Translations under genes and position numbers: made by a program
Part shown: positions 1 to 7,424 of the stretch, one piece after another
Layout of the letters: the number at the start of each line of letters is the position of its first letter
Numbering within the stretch: the first letter of the stretch is position 1
Notes under the pieces: model-generated
What the model was told of the DNA's origin: nothing
The model's database searches: none
Seen by the model: only the letters and a program-made list of their open reading frames with translations
Assembly (NCBI GenBank): GCA_029777225.1
Contig: JAKOSR010000036.1
Span: 1 to 13,278, forward strand
From: Chloroflexota bacterium
Lineage (GTDB): Bacteria; Chloroflexota; Anaerolineae; Anaerolineales; Anaerolineaceae
DNA: 13,278 nucleotides
Direction of reading: 5' to 3'

Positions 1-84
1 AGGGAGTTTGCTCTGTTCTCGCCAGATGGAGACGGTTTGGCCTGTTCTGTAGGAACCTGAGCTGGAATAAACCAGACCGCTGGG

Positions 85-90
85 TATAAT
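85..90 (+). promoter_or_regulatory. -10 box of the aldo/keto reductase promoter
   Basis: A perfect TATAAT lies 24 bases upstream of the aldo/keto reductase ATG. The best -35 candidate at 17-base spacing is CTGGAA at 62-67, only a 3/6 match to TTGACA, so the promoter rests mainly on the -10. An AAAAAGGA-type ribosome site at 96-103 follows, 11 bases before the ATG, which is longer than ideal. An in-frame ATG at 103 is followed at once by TGA and cannot be the start. Confidence 0.6.
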
Positions 91-114
91 TTCTCAAAAA
101 GGATGTGAACAAGC

Positions 115-1098
115 ATGAATTATCGACATTTAGGAAAAGCGGGTATTAAACTCTCTGAACTCTCCTTTGGCTCCTGGGTAACATACCACAACCAGGTGGA
201 TGTGGAAAAAGCCAAGGAAATCATGGCGGCGGCCTGGGATTTGGGCGTGAACTTCTTTGACAACGCTGAAGGGTATGCCGATGGCGAATCCGAGCGCGTG
301 ATGGGCCAGGCGCTGAAAGAATTGGGCTGGCCTCGCGAGCAATACGTGGTCTCCACCAAGATCTTCTGGGGCGGCAAGACCCCTAATGAGAATGGGCTGA
401 GCATGAAACACATTGTGGAAGGCGTGAACCGTTCGCTCAAGCGCTTCCAGCTCGATCATGTGGACCTGGTGTTCGCCCACCGACCCGACCCCGAATGTCC
501 GGTTGAGGAAACCGTTTGGGCCTTCAACCAGGTCATCAACCAGGGCAAAGCCTTTTACTGGGGCACCTCCGAATGGTCCGCGCGGGACATTCTCGCGGCC
601 GCCAAATTCGCCAAGGAAAACTACCTTATCGGCCCAAGCATGGAGCAGCCCGAGTATAACCTTTTACACCGGGCGCGTTTTGAGAAGGAATACGACGTAC
701 TCTTCAAGGAATTGGGCTACGGCACCACCACCTGGAGCCCACTCAAATCTGGCATGCTCAGCGGAAAATACCGTAATGGAACTTTCCCGGAGGGATCGCG
801 CGCCAGCCTGCCCGGGATGGCGTGGCTAAAAGACATGTTCTCTGACCCCGTGCGTGTGCAGGCCGTTGAGAACCTCGCGCTTATCGCCGATGACCTCGGT
901 GTGACCCTGGCGCAACTTTCCATTGCCTGGGTATTGAAGAATCCGAACGTCAGCACGGTGATCACTGGCGCCAGCCGGATCGAACAGTTACGGGAGAACT
1001 TCAAAGCTTTGGATGTGGTACCGATGTTGACCGACGAGGTAATGACACGGATCGAGGACGCGCTGGCAGGGTACCCGGATGATCTGAAAGTGAATTAA
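115..1098 (+). CDS. Aldo/keto reductase, Kv-beta/YghZ-like
   Basis: Predicted cytosolic NADPH-dependent oxidoreductase of the aldo/keto reductase superfamily, 327 residues, the usual length for the (beta/alpha)8 barrel. The catalytic tetrad is visible: Asp49 and Tyr54 in FFDNAEGY, Lys82 in VSTK, and His122 in FAHRPD. The cofactor-side motifs GTSEWSA (about 150-156), SPLKSGMLSGKY (208-219) and ITGASRIEQLREN (283-295) are also present. GTSEWSA and MEQPEYNLLHR match the branch that includes voltage-gated K+ channel beta subunits and bacterial YghZ-like enzymes. These typically reduce aldehydes, but the physiological substrate cannot be read from sequence. The gene stands alone, with its own promoter before it and a terminator after it, and converges on the minus-strand phosphorelay operon. 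The ATG at 115 is the only sensible start. The family call is secure and the substrate is unknown. Confidence 0.95.
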   Translation: MNYRHLGKAGIKLSELSFGSWVTYHNQVDVEKAKEIMAAAWDLGVNFFDNAEGYADGESERVMGQALKELGWPREQYVVSTKIFWGGKTPNENGLSMKHIVEGVNRSLKRFQLDHVDLVFAHRPDPECPVEETVWAFNQVINQGKAFYWGTSEWSARDILAAAKFAKENYLIGPSMEQPEYNLLHRARFEKEYDVLFKELGYGTTTWSPLKSGMLSGKYRNGTFPEGSRASLPGMAWLKDMFSDPVRVQAVENLALIADDLGVTLAQLSIAWVLKNPNVSTVITGASRIEQLRENFKALDVVPMLTDEVMTRIEDALAGYPDDLKVN

Positions 1099-1133
1099 GT
1101 CGTCAGAAAAGCAAATATTTCTCAGAAACCAAG

Positions 1134-1163
1134 AAACACCATCCAATTAATGGATGGTGTTTT
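1134..1163 (+). terminator. Intrinsic terminator after the aldo/keto reductase
   Basis: A perfect 11-bp stem joins AAACACCATCC (1134-1144) to GGATGGTGTTT (1152-1162) around a 7-base AATTAAT loop, and the 3' arm runs into a short T tract. It begins 36 bases after the reductase stop, as expected for a rho-independent terminator. The stem could also form in minus-strand RNA from the converging operon, but that side has only a weak T run. Confidence 0.85.
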
Positions 1164-1289
1164 ACTTTCGATGATCACGTCTTTAGATGAGGCTAAAGCG
1201 CTGCCAGGTGAAGCTCACCGGTTGCTGGAGAACGAGTTGTTTGGGAAAAATACCCACCAGACAAGAACGGAGACCTGATGGTCAGGATC

Positions 1290-1346
1290 CTCGCCGGTTC
1301 TGTCCCACTCCGCTGCGCTTCGGGGATGCTTCGCAACACCGGCGAG
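1290..1346. repeat. GC-rich inverted repeat in the convergent intergenic region
   Basis: Nine-base arms CTCGCCGGT (1290-1298) and ACCGGCGAG (1338-1346) are perfect reverse complements separated by 39 bases. The interior can add a small TCCC/GGGA stem. It starts 9 bases beyond the stop of the response regulator gene (1355), so it would be transcribed as a 3' hairpin of that operon. No T run follows it directly. It may be an RNA-stabilising or processing structure, or a REP-like dispersed element. The rest of 1164-1354 holds no supported gene. Confidence 0.5.
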
Positions 1347-1354
1347 AACAGGGT

Positions 1355-2500
1355 TTATTGCTCCCGGCGGAAGGCGAGCACGGTGAAGTCGTCCTGTTGT
1401 TCCGAATCCCCAATGAACGCGCGAACCTGGTGCCAATAGTCGCTGCAGATTTGCTGGGGGGTCTGACCGCGGGTCTGTCGGAGGCGTTCCTCCAGCCCGG
1501 AGCGCCCCATCTGGCGGCCTTGGGCGTTGGTTGCCTCGCTTAAACCATCCGAATACAACACCATCAGGCTTCCCGGACTCACGGCAACCTGGCCCTCATC
1601 GATGATGGGTTGCGGGAACAAGCCCAGCGCCTGGCTGGGGTGGGGTTCCAGTTGGCGTGCCTCCCCCTCCACTGAAATCCAAAGCGGTTGAGGATGACCG
1701 GCCCGGGCATAGTGAAAAACGTGATTGGCACAGTCCAACAGCCCGCAAACCACTGTGACAAACATGTTGTCGTTATTCATCTCCATCAGGTAATGATTTA
1801 CCTCCCGCAGAGCCTGGCCAGGGTCCAGGTTGCGGGTGGCCATGACGCGGATGAGGCTGTAGGTCATGGTCATAAACAATGCCGCGGGCAAGCCTTTATC
1901 GGAAACATCGCCCAACACAAGGCCCCAGCGGTTCTGCCCCATCGGGATGGCGTCATAGAAATCCCCACCCACCGTCATCGCCGGCTTAATCAATGCCCCA
2001 AAGGAGTAACCGCCCTGTTGCGGCAGGTGGTCCGGCAGGATGCTCATCTGCGTGTGGCGGGCGATGTTCATTTCCCGTTCCAGCTTGCGCAACAGCGTGG
2101 TTTGTTTATCCCGCAGGCGTTTCTTTTCCAGGCTGGCGTCCATGCGCGCCTTGAGCAGAATGCGGTTGACTGGTTTGGTGAGGTAATCTTCCGCGCCCAT
2201 TTGGATACAGCGGACCACGCTGTTTAACTCCTCCACGCCCGAGATGACCACCACCGGCACTTCGCGCAGGACTGGGTCCGTTGTCATTTTTTCCAACACC
2301 TGGAAACCGTTCATCACGGGCATTTCAATATCAAGCAGCACCATTTCAAAGACCTGCTTTGCCAAAAGTTCCAGCGCTTCTTTGCCATTGGCGGCCAGGG
2401 TAACCTGGTGACCTTCTTTTTCAAGGTATCGCTTCAGGATTATGCGGTTGACCTGGTCGTCTTCCACAACGAGAAGCCGGCTATTGCGCGTCTCACGCAT
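1355..2500 (-). CDS. Response regulator with PP2C/SpoIIE phosphatase output (RsbU-like)
   Basis: A 381-residue two-domain regulator. Residues 6-120 form a receiver: the acidic pocket is Glu13-Asp14-Asp15, the phospho-acceptor is Asp57 in LLDIEMP, the switch residue is Ser87, and Lys109 sits in LTKP. A helical linker (about 121-150, with the EREMNIARHTQMSILP signature) leads into a PPM/SpoIIE-type Ser/Thr phosphatase. Its metal and core motifs are GGDFYDA (178-184), GDVSDKG (197-203), AGHP (267-270), SDGLSEA (317-323) and QDDFTVL (369-375). Such proteins usually dephosphorylate an anti-anti-sigma protein in a partner-switching pathway. No STAS or anti-sigma gene lies in this window, so that target is inferred. 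The ATG overlaps the 3' end of the HPt gene by 8 bases (ATGCGTGA) and has a strong AAGGAG site, so translational coupling is likely. It is the last gene of the phosphorelay operon. Confidence 0.93.
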   Translation of the reverse strand: MRETRNSRLLVVEDDQVNRIILKRYLEKEGHQVTLAANGKEALELLAKQVFEMVLLDIEMPVMNGFQVLEKMTTDPVLREVPVVVISGVEELNSVVRCIQMGAEDYLTKPVNRILLKARMDASLEKKRLRDKQTTLLRKLEREMNIARHTQMSILPDHLPQQGGYSFGALIKPAMTVGGDFYDAIPMGQNRWGLVLGDVSDKGLPAALFMTMTYSLIRVMATRNLDPGQALREVNHYLMEMNNDNMFVTVVCGLLDCANHVFHYARAGHPQPLWISVEGEARQLEPHPSQALGLFPQPIIDEGQVAVSPGSLMVLYSDGLSEATNAQGRQMGRSGLEERLRQTRGQTPQQICSDYWHQVRAFIGDSEQQDDFTVLAFRREQ

Positions 2501-2843
2501 TACACAACTCCTTCAACCTGCCCCGCAGTGAATCACACGCCTGCAGCAGGGGAGGGAATTTCAACCGGGCCTGGTCCAGCTTCCCCTTCCGGCCCAATCC
2601 TTCCAGCTCCCTGGCCAGGGCGCCATAGGCCAGCGCGCCAAAGCTCAAACTCGTGGATTTGATTGTGTGCACTCGCCGGGTGAATTCCACGCTGTCCCCG
2701 TCCAGCAGCGCCTTTTGCGCAAACTGCAGCTGCTCCTTCACATCCGTGCAATAGACCTCCAAGATCTCCGGCATATAGTCCCTGCCCACTTCGCGCATCA
2801 GGCTCTGAAACGTTTGCGTGTCCACTGCGTCGAGATTATCCAT
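2493..2843 (-). CDS. Stand-alone HPt phosphotransfer protein
   Basis: A 116-residue all-helical protein, the normal size for a single histidine phosphotransfer domain. The phospho-accepting histidine is His59 in RRVHTIKSTS, matching the HxxKG/S consensus with Lys62 conserved. It is followed by the small-residue helix LSFGALAYGALARELEGLGRKG typical of the family. It should shuttle phosphate from a receiver of the upstream kinase to Asp57 of the downstream receiver-PP2C protein. Reading can extend upstream to 2951, but that adds 36 residues inside the kinase gene. The ATG at 2843 has AAAGGA 6 bases before it and gives a canonical HPt N-terminus, so it is preferred. Only 11 bases separate it from the kinase stop, and it overlaps the next gene by 8 bases. 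No catalytic kinase domain is present. Confidence 0.93.
   Translation of the reverse strand: MDNLDAVDTQTFQSLMREVGRDYMPEILEVYCTDVKEQLQFAQKALLDGDSVEFTRRVHTIKSTSLSFGALAYGALARELEGLGRKGKLDQARLKFPPLLQACDSLRGRLKELCNA
2508..2513 (-). promoter_or_regulatory. Ribosome binding site of the receiver-PP2C gene
   Basis: AAGGAG on the minus strand, 7 bases before the ATG at 2500. It lies inside the last codons of the HPt gene, supporting coupled translation of the two proteins and fixing the start. Confidence 0.75.
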
Positions 2844-2849
2844 CAGCGT

Positions 2850-2855
2850 TCCTTT
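2850..2855 (-). promoter_or_regulatory. Ribosome binding site that fixes the HPt start
   Basis: AAAGGA on the minus strand, 6 bases before the ATG at 2843. It touches the TGA of the kinase gene (2855-2857), so ribosomes ending the kinase are placed on the HPt start. Confidence 0.7.
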
Positions 2856-5800
2856 CAGCCTTTTTGAGGCACCACCCTGAGCAAGGCCTGGCGTAATTCG
2901 TCCACCTTGATTGGTTTGCTCAAATAATCGTCCATGCCCGCGTTCAGGCATGCCTGGCGGTCGTCCCGCATAGCGTTGGCCGTGACGGCGATGATATAGG
3001 GCCGCGTGCCTTTATATTCCGACGCGTGCAATTGCCGGGTGGTCTGAAGTCCGTCCATGACCGGCATTTGAACATCCATCAGGATGACATCATAGGGGTT
3101 ATGTTTGACTAAATCCAACACCTCCACCCCGTTTAGGGCTACGTCGGCGTTGTAACCCATCTGGGTGAGCAGCATGAGCATCAACTTCTGGTTGACAATA
3201 TTATCCTCGGCCACCAAAATCCGCAGCGGATGTTGTGTCGCGGGCAATTTTTCTGTGGTGGCTTGCGCCTTACCAGGCTCATCCGCTTTGACCTTGTGGT
3301 TCTTGTTGTTGAAAATATCCAACAAGGTATCCAGCAACACCGACGGGCGCAAGGGTTTGGTCAAAAAGGCCACAAAAAGACCTTCAGGCAGGTCCTTTTC
3401 CATCCGACCCAGCGAAGAAAACAGGATGAGCGGCAGCGGAGTGGCACCCAGGCTGGTCCTGATTTGCCTGCCAAGCTCAATCCCAGTCATCTCCGGCATG
3501 TTCATGTCGAGGATGGCCAGGTCAAACGGGTCGCCCTGCTGGATCCACTGCAACGCTTTGAGCGGATTCTCCGTATCCCGCACCACGATGCCCCAGTTGC
3601 GCAGTTGGAGGGAAAGCAACCGTCGGTTGGTCTGGCTGTCATCCACGACCAAAACACGCTTGCCTGCCAGCTGGGGTTTTTCAATCCGCAACTGCTGGTA
3701 ATCCTGGATGCCCTTGGCCGCCGGCACCGTGATGGTGAATGTAAACGTGGAACCAGCCCCTGGCGCGCTTTCGGCCCACATTTTCCCGCCCATCAGCTCC
3801 ACCAATCGCCGGCTGATGGCCAGCCCCAGGCCCGTGCCTCCGTACTTGCGCGCGATGGTCACATCCGCCTGTGTGAAGGGCTGGAAAAGCTTTTCCAACT
3901 GGTTGGTATCTATCCCAATTCCGGTATCCCGCACCGAGAACTGGATGCGCGCCTTGCCATCCGCGGGTTGGTCTTCCGCTGGCAGGCTCACCTGCAGGAA
4001 CACCTCGCCCGCGTCCGTAAACTTGATGCCGTTGGTGAGCAGGTTTATCAGCACCTGTGCAAGCCGGTTGGGATCGCCCATCACCGCGGAGGGAACTTCC
4101 CCCTGGATTTCGTAAGCAAGCTCCAGGTTCTTTTCAGCCGCCCTTAGCCTCAGGATTTCAAGCGCGTGTTCCACGCACTCCCGCACGTCAAACGGGACTT
4201 CATCCAGGTCCATGCGCCCCGCCTCAATCTTGGAGAAGTCCAACACGTCATTGATAATCCCCAGCAGCGCGTCCCCGCTGGAAGTGATGGTTTCCACGTA
4301 TTCCCGCTGTTCTGTCGTCAGCTTGGTATCCTTCAGCAGCCCGCTCATGCCGATGATGGCGTTCATCGGGGTGCGGATTTCGTGGCTCATCATCGCCAAA
4401 AAGGCGCTCTTGGCCTCGTTGGCCGCGTCGGCCTCCGCCTGCGCGACCCTGGCCTTCTCATACAGGGTGGCATTGCTTAGCGCGCTGCCCACGTAAGCCG
4501 CCAGGCTGTTCAAAAGGTGCATGTCCTGCTCGCTAAACACCCCCTCAGCCTGCGTGCTCTGGACGCTGAGAACGCCCACCGCCTGGGTGCCCGCCATGAT
4601 AGGCACCCCTAAAAATGACCGCGCGCGCGTGCCGATGAAATCCGCGCCCATTTGTTCGGTTTGTTCATCCACGTTTTCGTTGATGAGCAGTGGCTGCCCG
4701 CTTTCAATGATTTTTCCGGTCAGCCCGGCTCCCCTGGGGATTGAGTCCAGGGTTTCCCCATAACTATATGGGAAGGAAACCGTTTCATCGCGCTCGTTCA
4801 CCAGCGCCACATACGCAATATCAGCGTTGAACACATGCCGGATTTGCTCCCCCACCAGGCCCGTCAATCCCTGCAGGTCAAGCGAGCCGGAGATTTTGCT
4901 TGAAACGGTGTTCACCGTGGCCAGTTCGGCATTACGTTGCTCGGTTTCCTTGAGCAGCCGCTGGGTTTCGGAGAATAAGCGCGCATTTTCAAGCGCGATG
5001 CTCAGGCTGTTGGCCAGGGTCTCCAACAAATGCAGGTCAGCCTCATCATACGCATAGTCCTTTTCCACATTCTGCAGGCTGATGGCACCAAACAGCTTCC
5101 CCTTGATTTTGAGCGGAACCGTCGCCGAACACTTGGGCACCTCACCCACCGGCGGCGAAAAGTCTGGGCTGATTTGCTTCATCATCTCCCCAAAATTGGC
5201 AGGGATGAGTTGGGGCTCACCCAGGTCAATGAAGTATTGCCAGTTCGGCGGAATGGATATTGGGGCTGTGTGGTACCGTTGGCCTTTTTCGATTTCATAG
5301 TGCCGATACATCAGCCCCTGCTCAAGGTCAAAGGTGGCCAGCACCACCGAGTTGGCTTCAAAGACCTCCTGGATTTTTCCACCCACCAGCTCATAAATGG
5401 CATCGATATCCAGCTGAGCAGCCAGCGAGGATTGCACGCTATTGATGATGGCCAGCTCCGAAGCCCTGTCCCGTTCCGCTTTATAAAGCCTGGCATTGGT
5501 GACCGCCACGCCCATGTTGGCGGAAAGTGTTTGCAGTAGCCGCTGGTGGTCCTTGTCAAACGCGTAAGGCCGGTAATCCATCAATGCCACCAGGCCCAAC
5601 ACCTTGTCCTGGCTGATGATGGGCACGCCCAGCCACGATTGCATCACCTCGCCTGTGTCCTCTTTGTCATCATCATCGATGAACACGGCGTCCTGCGCCT
5701 TGCTTTCATCCACCGTATTCAGCAAGAGTGGCGCGCCAGTAAGGATTACCTTGGATGATAAGCCCTCTCCCAATGGGAGTTTTCTCACCATCGGGTCCGC

Positions 5801-7189
5801 AATCACCTCGGGTTCCTCCGCGTCGTCGCAATTCCCCGGGTTGAATTCAAAGTAAGTGTCGATGAGATTGGATTTTTCGTCCAAAAGCCCCACCATGGCC
5901 GCTTCACATTTAAAAATCTCACACAGCTTCTCTCCCACTTCGCGGGTAAAGGTATTCAAATCAATGGAGCTGGACATGGCCTCTGTGACATCCTTGAGGA
6001 TTGCCAGCTCCGCGGTGCGTTGCCGTTCCATTTCAATCGCCCGCACGCGTGTCAGCGCGTTGGCAATATGATGCGCCACATACTCCAGCACCTCATCATC
6101 CTGGTCCGTATAGCCAATGCCCTTGGTATAGCTCTGTAAGTAGATGGCCCCCAGCACCTTTTCGTTCACCTTCAGTGGCGCGCCGATGCCATCCTCATTC
6201 ATTGTGCCAGTCAGCACCACTTCCCCGGAACGGATGAGCTCATCGAACTGGGCCATGCCGTGCCTGACGGTTTTCCCCGTCCGAATCATGTAGCTTGTCA
6301 TGCCATGAAACCAATCAAGCGGCACCGGCGGGAAGGGCTGGTCCTTTTCGTCCATAAAATAGGGGAAGCTCAGCAGGTCGGTGTTCTCATCGTAAAGCGC
6401 GATAAAAAAGTTCCGGGCATACATGAGCTGACTAATAATTTCATGGATTCGCGCGTAAAACGTGGGTAAATCCTGGCAGGTGTTGGCCGCGTTGGCTATC
6501 TCAAACAGCGCTTTTTGCACCAGGTTGCTATGTTCCAGTTCGCTGGTGCGGGATTGCACCTTTTCTTCTAGTTCCAGGTTTTGTTTCTTGAGCAGCTCCT
6601 GGGTTTCGTTGAGCTTTACCTGGGTCTGCCTTTCGCTGCTAATCAGTTGCTCCTGCAGGCGATAGTAAAAAATCAGCAGGGCCATGGTCACAACCAACAG
6701 CATCAGTTGGGTTGTAAAGCGGGTCACAGCCGGCGTTATCACGTCGCTGGGAATCAAAAACCCCCGTTGGATGAGCACCACGGTCAAAACCAGCAGCAGG
6801 GCGCTAAAAAGCGTGGCAAACGTGCCTGCCCGTTTCCCTAAAAAGACCAGCGCGAAGATGGGCGTCACCAGCAGGTAAAGCGGCCCGGCCCCCACCAACC
6901 CGGTCATACGCAAATTGATAATCCCCGCAGCAAAACCCAGCAATACAATGCACAACACCCGGATGAGGTAGGCAATATTGCGAAACACCGCCACCACAAT
7001 CAGCACCCCACCGATGGCAGTCAACGCGTAGATATATCCCCATTGCGATGGGTTGGCCAGGTCACGCAGGTACATGGTAATGATGACAGGTATCAGGGTC
7101 AGGGCAAGGATGGTCAACACCCAATTCAAAATTCTAGTGCGCCATTGCTGAAGGAGCGTTTCAGTTTCGGTTTGATTCCTTTTATCCAT
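2855..7189 (-). CDS. Membrane hybrid histidine kinase: 6 TM, 4 GAF, HisKA, HATPase, 2 receivers
   Basis: A very large sensor kinase of 1444 residues. About six hydrophobic segments (20-41, 51-69, 76-93, 102-118, 121-140, 157-176) form a membrane module with little extracellular sequence. A coiled coil (about 178-225) follows, then four GAF-type domains (about 226-385, 393-567, 577-740, 753-910). HisKA carries His936 in MMSHEIRTP. The ATPase domain shows Asn1053 (NLLTNGIKFT), DTGIGI (1088-1093), FQPFTQAD and GGTGLGLAIS (1117-1126). Receiver 1 has Asp1228 and Lys1278; receiver 2 has Asp1372 in MDVQMP and Lys1425. All catalytic residues look intact. The input signal is unknown; GAF domains may bind small ligands, and no phytochrome-type cysteine motif was evident. 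A TTG at 7240 could extend the frame by 17 residues, but the ATG at 7189 has AAAGGA 6 bases upstream and is preferred. First gene of the HPt/PP2C operon. Confidence 0.96.
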   Translation of the reverse strand: MDKRNQTETETLLQQWRTRILNWVLTILALTLIPVIITMYLRDLANPSQWGYIYALTAIGGVLIVVAVFRNIAYLIRVLCIVLLGFAAGIINLRMTGLVGAGPLYLLVTPIFALVFLGKRAGTFATLFSALLLVLTVVLIQRGFLIPSDVITPAVTRFTTQLMLLVVTMALLIFYYRLQEQLISSERQTQVKLNETQELLKKQNLELEEKVQSRTSELEHSNLVQKALFEIANAANTCQDLPTFYARIHEIISQLMYARNFFIALYDENTDLLSFPYFMDEKDQPFPPVPLDWFHGMTSYMIRTGKTVRHGMAQFDELIRSGEVVLTGTMNEDGIGAPLKVNEKVLGAIYLQSYTKGIGYTDQDDEVLEYVAHHIANALTRVRAIEMERQRTAELAILKDVTEAMSSSIDLNTFTREVGEKLCEIFKCEAAMVGLLDEKSNLIDTYFEFNPGNCDDAEEPEVIADPMVRKLPLGEGLSSKVILTGAPLLLNTVDESKAQDAVFIDDDDKEDTGEVMQSWLGVPIISQDKVLGLVALMDYRPYAFDKDHQRLLQTLSANMGVAVTNARLYKAERDRASELAIINSVQSSLAAQLDIDAIYELVGGKIQEVFEANSVVLATFDLEQGLMYRHYEIEKGQRYHTAPISIPPNWQYFIDLGEPQLIPANFGEMMKQISPDFSPPVGEVPKCSATVPLKIKGKLFGAISLQNVEKDYAYDEADLHLLETLANSLSIALENARLFSETQRLLKETEQRNAELATVNTVSSKISGSLDLQGLTGLVGEQIRHVFNADIAYVALVNERDETVSFPYSYGETLDSIPRGAGLTGKIIESGQPLLINENVDEQTEQMGADFIGTRARSFLGVPIMAGTQAVGVLSVQSTQAEGVFSEQDMHLLNSLAAYVGSALSNATLYEKARVAQAEADAANEAKSAFLAMMSHEIRTPMNAIIGMSGLLKDTKLTTEQREYVETITSSGDALLGIINDVLDFSKIEAGRMDLDEVPFDVRECVEHALEILRLRAAEKNLELAYEIQGEVPSAVMGDPNRLAQVLINLLTNGIKFTDAGEVFLQVSLPAEDQPADGKARIQFSVRDTGIGIDTNQLEKLFQPFTQADVTIARKYGGTGLGLAISRRLVELMGGKMWAESAPGAGSTFTFTITVPAAKGIQDYQQLRIEKPQLAGKRVLVVDDSQTNRRLLSLQLRNWGIVVRDTENPLKALQWIQQGDPFDLAILDMNMPEMTGIELGRQIRTSLGATPLPLILFSSLGRMEKDLPEGLFVAFLTKPLRPSVLLDTLLDIFNNKNHKVKADEPGKAQATTEKLPATQHPLRILVAEDNIVNQKLMLMLLTQMGYNADVALNGVEVLDLVKHNPYDVILMDVQMPVMDGLQTTRQLHASEYKGTRPYIIAVTANAMRDDRQACLNAGMDDYLSKPIKVDELRQALLRVVPQKG

Positions 7190-7195
7190 GGCTTT

Positions 7196-7201
7196 TCCTT
7201 T
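7196..7201 (-). promoter_or_regulatory. Ribosome binding site that fixes the kinase start
   Basis: AAAGGA on the minus strand, 6 bases before the ATG at 7189. The competing upstream TTG at 7240 has no comparable site, so this decides the start. Confidence 0.7.
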
Positions 7202-7208
7202 GTTTGGC

Positions 7209-7267
7209 CAGGCGGGTAGCCCATGGCCCAAGCCGGCCAAAATCTTTCACCTACGCCAACCCGCCTG
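7209..7267 (-). promoter_or_regulatory. Structured leader upstream of the histidine kinase
   Basis: In the minus-strand transcript, CAGGCGGGT (7267-7259) can pair perfectly with ACCCGCCTG (7217-7209). Inside the 41-base loop a second hairpin, TGGCC/GGCCA around GGCTTG, is possible. The outer stem ends 7 bases before the AAAGGA ribosome site. This could affect translation or RNA stability of the kinase operon. I recognise no known riboswitch class. Confidence 0.4.
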
Positions 7268-7349
7268 CCTTAAATCCATATTTCGCACGGGCCCTTCGCG
7301 CGGTAAGCGTATTCGCATGGAAAAAAATAAATTAATGATAGACAAAAAA

Positions 7350-7379
7350 ATTATAGCACGGCCGGGGTGGATTCAAGAA
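7350..7379 (-). promoter_or_regulatory. Putative promoter of the phosphorelay operon
   Basis: A perfect TATAAT on the minus strand occupies 7355-7350, in the most AT-rich part of the 235-base gap between capA and the kinase. The -35 is unclear: TTGAAT (7376-7371) gives a 15-base spacer and TTCTTG (7379-7374) gives 18. Transcription would begin near 7343, giving a leader of about 150 bases. No convincing terminator for the upstream capA operon was seen in this gap, so read-through is possible. Confidence 0.55.
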
Positions 7380-7424
7380 ATGACGATGTAAATATCAGCC
7401 AAATCCGTTCTCTTCCCCTTGTGT

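Noticed and set aside
11..25. Match between the window start (reverse complement GGCGAGAACAG) and 1341-1351
   Set aside because: An 11-12 base match is expected by chance several times in 13 kb on two strands, and the flanks do not align.
1187..1543. Plus-strand open frame of 118 codons across the convergent intergenic region
   Set aside because: It overlaps the PP2C coding region antisense, crosses the GC-rich palindrome, and has no ribosome site or recognisable domain.
2844..2951. N-terminal extension of the HPt protein by 36 residues
   Set aside because: The extension lies wholly within the kinase gene. The ATG at 2843 has a well-spaced AAAGGA and gives a normal HPt length.
3230..4147. 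Long plus-strand open frame of 305 codons opposite the histidine kinase
   Set aside because: It is antisense to the HisKA/HATPase/receiver coding sequence, which carries all conserved motifs. The translation shows no recognisable family and reflects codon bias of the real gene.
7190..7240. TTG start adding 17 residues to the histidine kinase
   Set aside because: There is no ribosome site upstream, and it lies in the inverted-repeat leader. The ATG at 7189 is well supported.
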